Shown here: positions 6,718-8,535 of the stretch, piece after piece
How the letters are laid out: each line of letters begins with the position of its first letter
How positions within the stretch are numbered: position 1 is the stretch's first letter
Assembly (NCBI GenBank): GCA_041648155.1
Contig: JBAZPL010000110.1
Coordinates: 1-8,535, forward strand
From: SSS58A sp041648155
GTDB taxonomy: Bacteria; Krumholzibacteriota; Krumholzibacteriia; Krumholzibacteriales; Krumholzibacteriaceae
Reading direction: 5' to 3'
DNA: 8,535 nucleotides
Program-made: the position numbers and the translations under genes
The notes under the pieces: model-generated
Told to the model about the DNA's origin: nothing
Seen by the model: the letters and a program-made list of their open reading frames with translations, nothing else
Databases searched by the model: none

Positions 6718-6719
6718 GG

Positions 6720-6748
6720 TTGCAGTGATGTCCGAAACGTGGTAGTAT
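6720..6748 (+). promoter_or_regulatory. Promoter of dprA (-35 TTGCAG, 17-nt spacer, extended -10)
   Basis: TTGCAG (6720-6725) is separated by exactly 17 nt from TAGTAT (6743-6748). The -10 is preceded by TGG, giving an extended -10 element. The match to each hexamer is partial, but the spacing and the TGn extension make it the best promoter-like site in the window. Transcription would begin near 6755, after the ATG at 6747, so that ATG could not serve as the start. This supports the downstream start at 6894. Confidence 0.55.
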
Positions 6749-6766
6749 GGCGCCGCGCGCGATTGA

Positions 6767-6785
6767 AACCGGCGTGCGGCCGGTT
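6767..6785 (+). promoter_or_regulatory. Leader hairpin 1 upstream of dprA
   Basis: AACCGGC (6767-6773) and GCCGGTT (6779-6785) form a perfect 7-bp stem with a 5-nt loop, about 12 nt after the predicted transcription start. It is either a 5' end structure in the mRNA or an inverted-repeat protein-binding site. It matches no riboswitch class that I know. Confidence 0.35.
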
Positions 6786-6819
6786 CGCAGGATGCAAGCG
6801 ATGGGGATGGGTGCGGGAC

Positions 6820-6856
6820 GGCGGGATCGCTGGCTTCTCATGATGGTATTCCCGCC
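6820..6856 (+). promoter_or_regulatory. Leader inverted repeat 2 upstream of dprA
   Basis: GGCGGGA (6820-6826) and TCCCGCC (6850-6856) are perfect 7-bp arms around a 23-nt loop. The repeat ends 25 nt before the dprA ribosome binding site. In DNA this GC-rich, one such pair by chance is not unlikely, so this is only a candidate structure. Confidence 0.25.
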
Positions 6857-6881
6857 TGAAAATCGATGGTCCGAAGTCGCT

Positions 6882-6887
6882 GGGAGG
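6882..6887 (+). promoter_or_regulatory. Ribosome binding site fixing the dprA start
   Basis: GGGAGG lies six nt before the ATG at 6894. In-frame ATGs at 6747, 6792, 6801, 6807, 6840 and 6843 lack a comparable site. The residues encoded before 6894 do not resemble DprA. Confidence 0.75.
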
Positions 6888-6893
6888 TGGACG

Positions 6894-8018
6894 ATGGGTT
6901 GTTCTGATGCGGCGCGGCTCTGGCTCGAGATTTCCCTCGCGCGCGGGGCGCGCCCGGATGTCTGGATTTCGCTCGCGCTCGGGAGCTCGCTCGAAGAGAT
7001 CGTCGGTATGCTCGAGAGCGAGACGGAGCGGGAGCGCCTGAGCAGGATCCTCGCTCGTCGAATCGAGCCGCCCGATAGAAGAACTATGGAGGAGCAGCTC
7101 GCGCGTATCGAGAAGGAAAACTGGGGGCTGGTTTCGTTATCGGACGAATCGTATCCTCGCCTGCTGCGGGAAATCCCCGATCCTCCGCCGGTCCTATTTT
7201 ATGCGGGCGAGCTTGCGGCGCTCGCGAGACCCTCGATCTGTATCGTCGGCTCGCGCAGAAGCAGCAGGCGCGGTCTCATCAACGCGTCGAATATCGCCCG
7301 GGAGCTGTCCGAGCGGGGCATCCACATCGTGAGCGGGCTCGCGCGCGGTATCGACGGCGCCGCGCACGAGGGCGCGCTCGCCGGCGGCGGAGGGACGTCC
7401 GCCGTCCTCGGATGCGGCGTCGACGTCGTCTACCCTTCCGAACATCTCGCGCTCGTGGAAAGGATCGTGGAACGCGGATGCGTCCTCTCGGAGTTCCCCC
7501 TCGGGACCCCTCCGCTCAAGCACAATTTTCCCCGGCGAAACAGAATCCTGAGCGGGCTGTCGCTCGGGGTCGTGATCGTCGAGGCGGATGTCGGAAGCGG
7601 CGCCATGGGGACCGCGCAATGGGCGTGCGATCAGAACCGGGAGGTGTTCGCCGTGCCGGGGCCGATCGATTATCCGGGGAGCAGGGGGCCGCACCGGCTC
7701 ATCCGCGACGGGGCGACGCTCGTCGAGGGCGCCGCCGATATCATCGCGGCGTTTCCGTGCTTGGCGGCGTGCAGAACGGAGCGCGGGACGGTCGCTGGAG
7801 CGGCCGCGCCGGAATCGTTCAGCGACGAAGCGCGCGCCCTGCTCTCGGCGCTCGACCTCGACCCGAAACATATTGATGAGCTTCTTCAATTCTGTCATAT
7901 TCCTCCTGCGGTCGCGCTTCCCCTCCTCCTCGATCTCGAGATGCGGGGGATCGTCGCGTCGTGCGGGGGCGGGACGTTCGCCCTCGTTTCACCGCCCGAG
8001 AAACCTAAAAAACGCTGA
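6894..8018 (+). CDS. dprA: DNA-processing protein DprA (Smf)
   Basis: DprA binds incoming single-stranded DNA in the cytoplasm and loads RecA during natural transformation, and is widely conserved even in species not known to be competent. This 374-residue protein has the family's normal length. The N-terminal helical part begins AARLWLEISLARGARP. The Rossmann-like core shows ICIVGSRRSSRRG (115-127), VSGLARGIDGAAHEGAL (146-162) and SAVLGCGVDVVYPSEH (169-184). Further marks are LSEFPLGTPPLKHNFPRRNR (198-217), ILSGLS, and EVFAVPGPIDYPGSRGPHRL (250-269). The C-terminal 65 residues look like the DprA winged helix (ARALLSALD, HIDELLQF, LLDLEMRGIV). One conserved block differs: the usual SGALIT is SGAMGT here (235-240). 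Start 6894 is set by its ribosome binding site and by the promoter position. The DUF362 gene follows after four nt. Confidence 0.96.
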   Translation: MGCSDAARLWLEISLARGARPDVWISLALGSSLEEIVGMLESETERERLSRILARRIEPPDRRTMEEQLARIEKENWGLVSLSDESYPRLLREIPDPPPVLFYAGELAALARPSICIVGSRRSSRRGLINASNIARELSERGIHIVSGLARGIDGAAHEGALAGGGGTSAVLGCGVDVVYPSEHLALVERIVERGCVLSEFPLGTPPLKHNFPRRNRILSGLSLGVVIVEADVGSGAMGTAQWACDQNREVFAVPGPIDYPGSRGPHRLIRDGATLVEGAADIIAAFPCLAACRTERGTVAGAAAPESFSDEARALLSALDLDPKHIDELLQFCHIPPAVALPLLLDLEMRGIVASCGGGTFALVSPPEKPKKR

Positions 8019-8022
8019 ATCG

Positions 8023-8535
8023 ATGGAACAGGCAACGCAATACGGGACTCACGCGGCGACGCGCAAAACGGTGTCGGTCGTGAAATGCGCGCGATACGAG
8101 GCGGATGAAATCCGCTCCGCGCTGCGGCGCGCCCTCGAGCCGCTCGGCGGGATCGAGGCATTCGTAAAAAGCGGGCAGCGCGTGCTCCTCAAGCCCAACC
8201 TCCTCTCCGCAAAGGATCCCGCGAGGGCCATCACGACGCATCCAAGTCTCGTTGAAGCGGTCGCCGAAGAGGTACGCCGCGCGGGGGCCGTTCCGTTCAT
8301 CGGCGACAGTCCCGGCGGAGCGATACGCGGAGTCAAACGCGTTTGGGCGAACACGGGGATGGAGGAGATGGCGCGGCGCGCCGGTATCGAGCTCGTGAAC
8401 TTCGAGGCTTCGGGCTCGAAGGCGATTCCGTTCGGGAAATACACCTTCTATATCTCGAAGCCCGTGCTCGATGCCGACGTCATCATCAATCTGCCGAAGC
8501 TCAAGACGCATTCGCTCACGCTCATGACGTGCGCC
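8023..8535 (+). CDS. DUF362 domain protein, N-terminal part (3' end outside window)
   Basis: The first 171 codons of a protein that runs off the right edge. DUF362 marks are GQRVLLKPNLL (51-61), TTHPSLVEAV (71-80), FIGDSPGG (92-99), the helical stretch NTGMEEMARRAG (110-121) and ADVIINLPKLKTH (151-163). DUF362 proteins often continue into a 4Fe-4S ferredoxin domain, but that part, if present, lies beyond the window. Biochemical function is not established for most of the family. There is no signal peptide, so it is probably cytoplasmic. The ATG at 8023 is four nt after the dprA stop with no Shine-Dalgarno (the preceding bases are AACGCTGAATCG), so translational coupling to dprA is likely. A GTG at 8071 is a possible but less attractive start. 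Confidence 0.88.
   Translation, partial: MEQATQYGTHAATRKTVSVVKCARYEADEIRSALRRALEPLGGIEAFVKSGQRVLLKPNLLSAKDPARAITTHPSLVEAVAEEVRRAGAVPFIGDSPGGAIRGVKRVWANTGMEEMARRAGIELVNFEASGSKAIPFGKYTFYISKPVLDADVIINLPKLKTHSLTLMTCA

Noticed and set aside
6747..6893. Longer DprA start at 6747 (423 residues)
   Set aside because: The ATG sits inside the probable -10 hexamer, has no ribosome binding site, and the extra residues do not look like DprA.
1..8535. CRISPR array, tRNA, rRNA, insertion sequence or toxin-antitoxin/defence locus
   Set aside because: No spaced direct repeats, no RNA gene signatures, no transposase or defence domains were seen, and nearly all the DNA is covered by the eight genes.

Overview
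The window is 8.5 kb of GC-rich, gene-dense bacterial DNA (GC roughly 60-65% by eye). Coding strands favour ATC, CTC, GAG and TCG codons. It carries eight protein genes I can support, two of them cut by the window edges, plus several plausible promoters, ribosome binding sites and hairpins. I see no rRNA, tRNA, CRISPR array, insertion sequence or phage gene. The organism is a diderm (Gram-negative) bacterium: one gene encodes a signal-peptide protein that reads as an outer-membrane beta-barrel. From memory, relatives of that protein occur in FCB-group lineages (Bacteroidota, Gemmatimonadota and neighbours), so a deep FCB or candidate-phylum genome is my guess. A radical-SAM enzyme and an exported nitroreductase fit an anaerobic or microaerobic life. 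The taxonomy and lifestyle are inference.

Region 1 (1-2787, + strand) is an operon: the end of an ABC exporter ATPase, its ABC-2 permease (8-nt overlap), and, 12 nt later, the predicted outer-membrane barrel protein. It closes with a good rho-independent terminator at 2760-2787. ATPase, inner-membrane permease and outer-membrane protein together could form an envelope export or assembly module. This is the window's best candidate for something undescribed.

Region 2 (2803-4495, + strand) holds an exported SagB-like nitroreductase and a PflX-like (COG1313) radical-SAM protein. The two sit in the same reading frame, separated only by a TAG stop and two codons. The second starts at TTG and probably depends on coupled translation.

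Region 3 (4508-6184, - strand) is an unusually long nucleotide-sugar dehydrogenase of the UDP-glucose/GDP-mannose dehydrogenase superfamily. It converges on region 2 and diverges from a small cupin gene (6340-6684, + strand). Both have near-perfect Shine-Dalgarno sequences.

Region 4 (6720-8535, + strand) has a well-spaced extended -10 promoter, a leader of about 140 nt with two perfect 7-bp inverted repeats, then dprA. Four nucleotides after dprA begins a DUF362 protein that runs off the window. I found no recognisable defence system or mobile element. The notable points are the exporter-barrel operon, the nitroreductase/radical-SAM pair, the dprA leader, and the atypical dehydrogenase and cupin.
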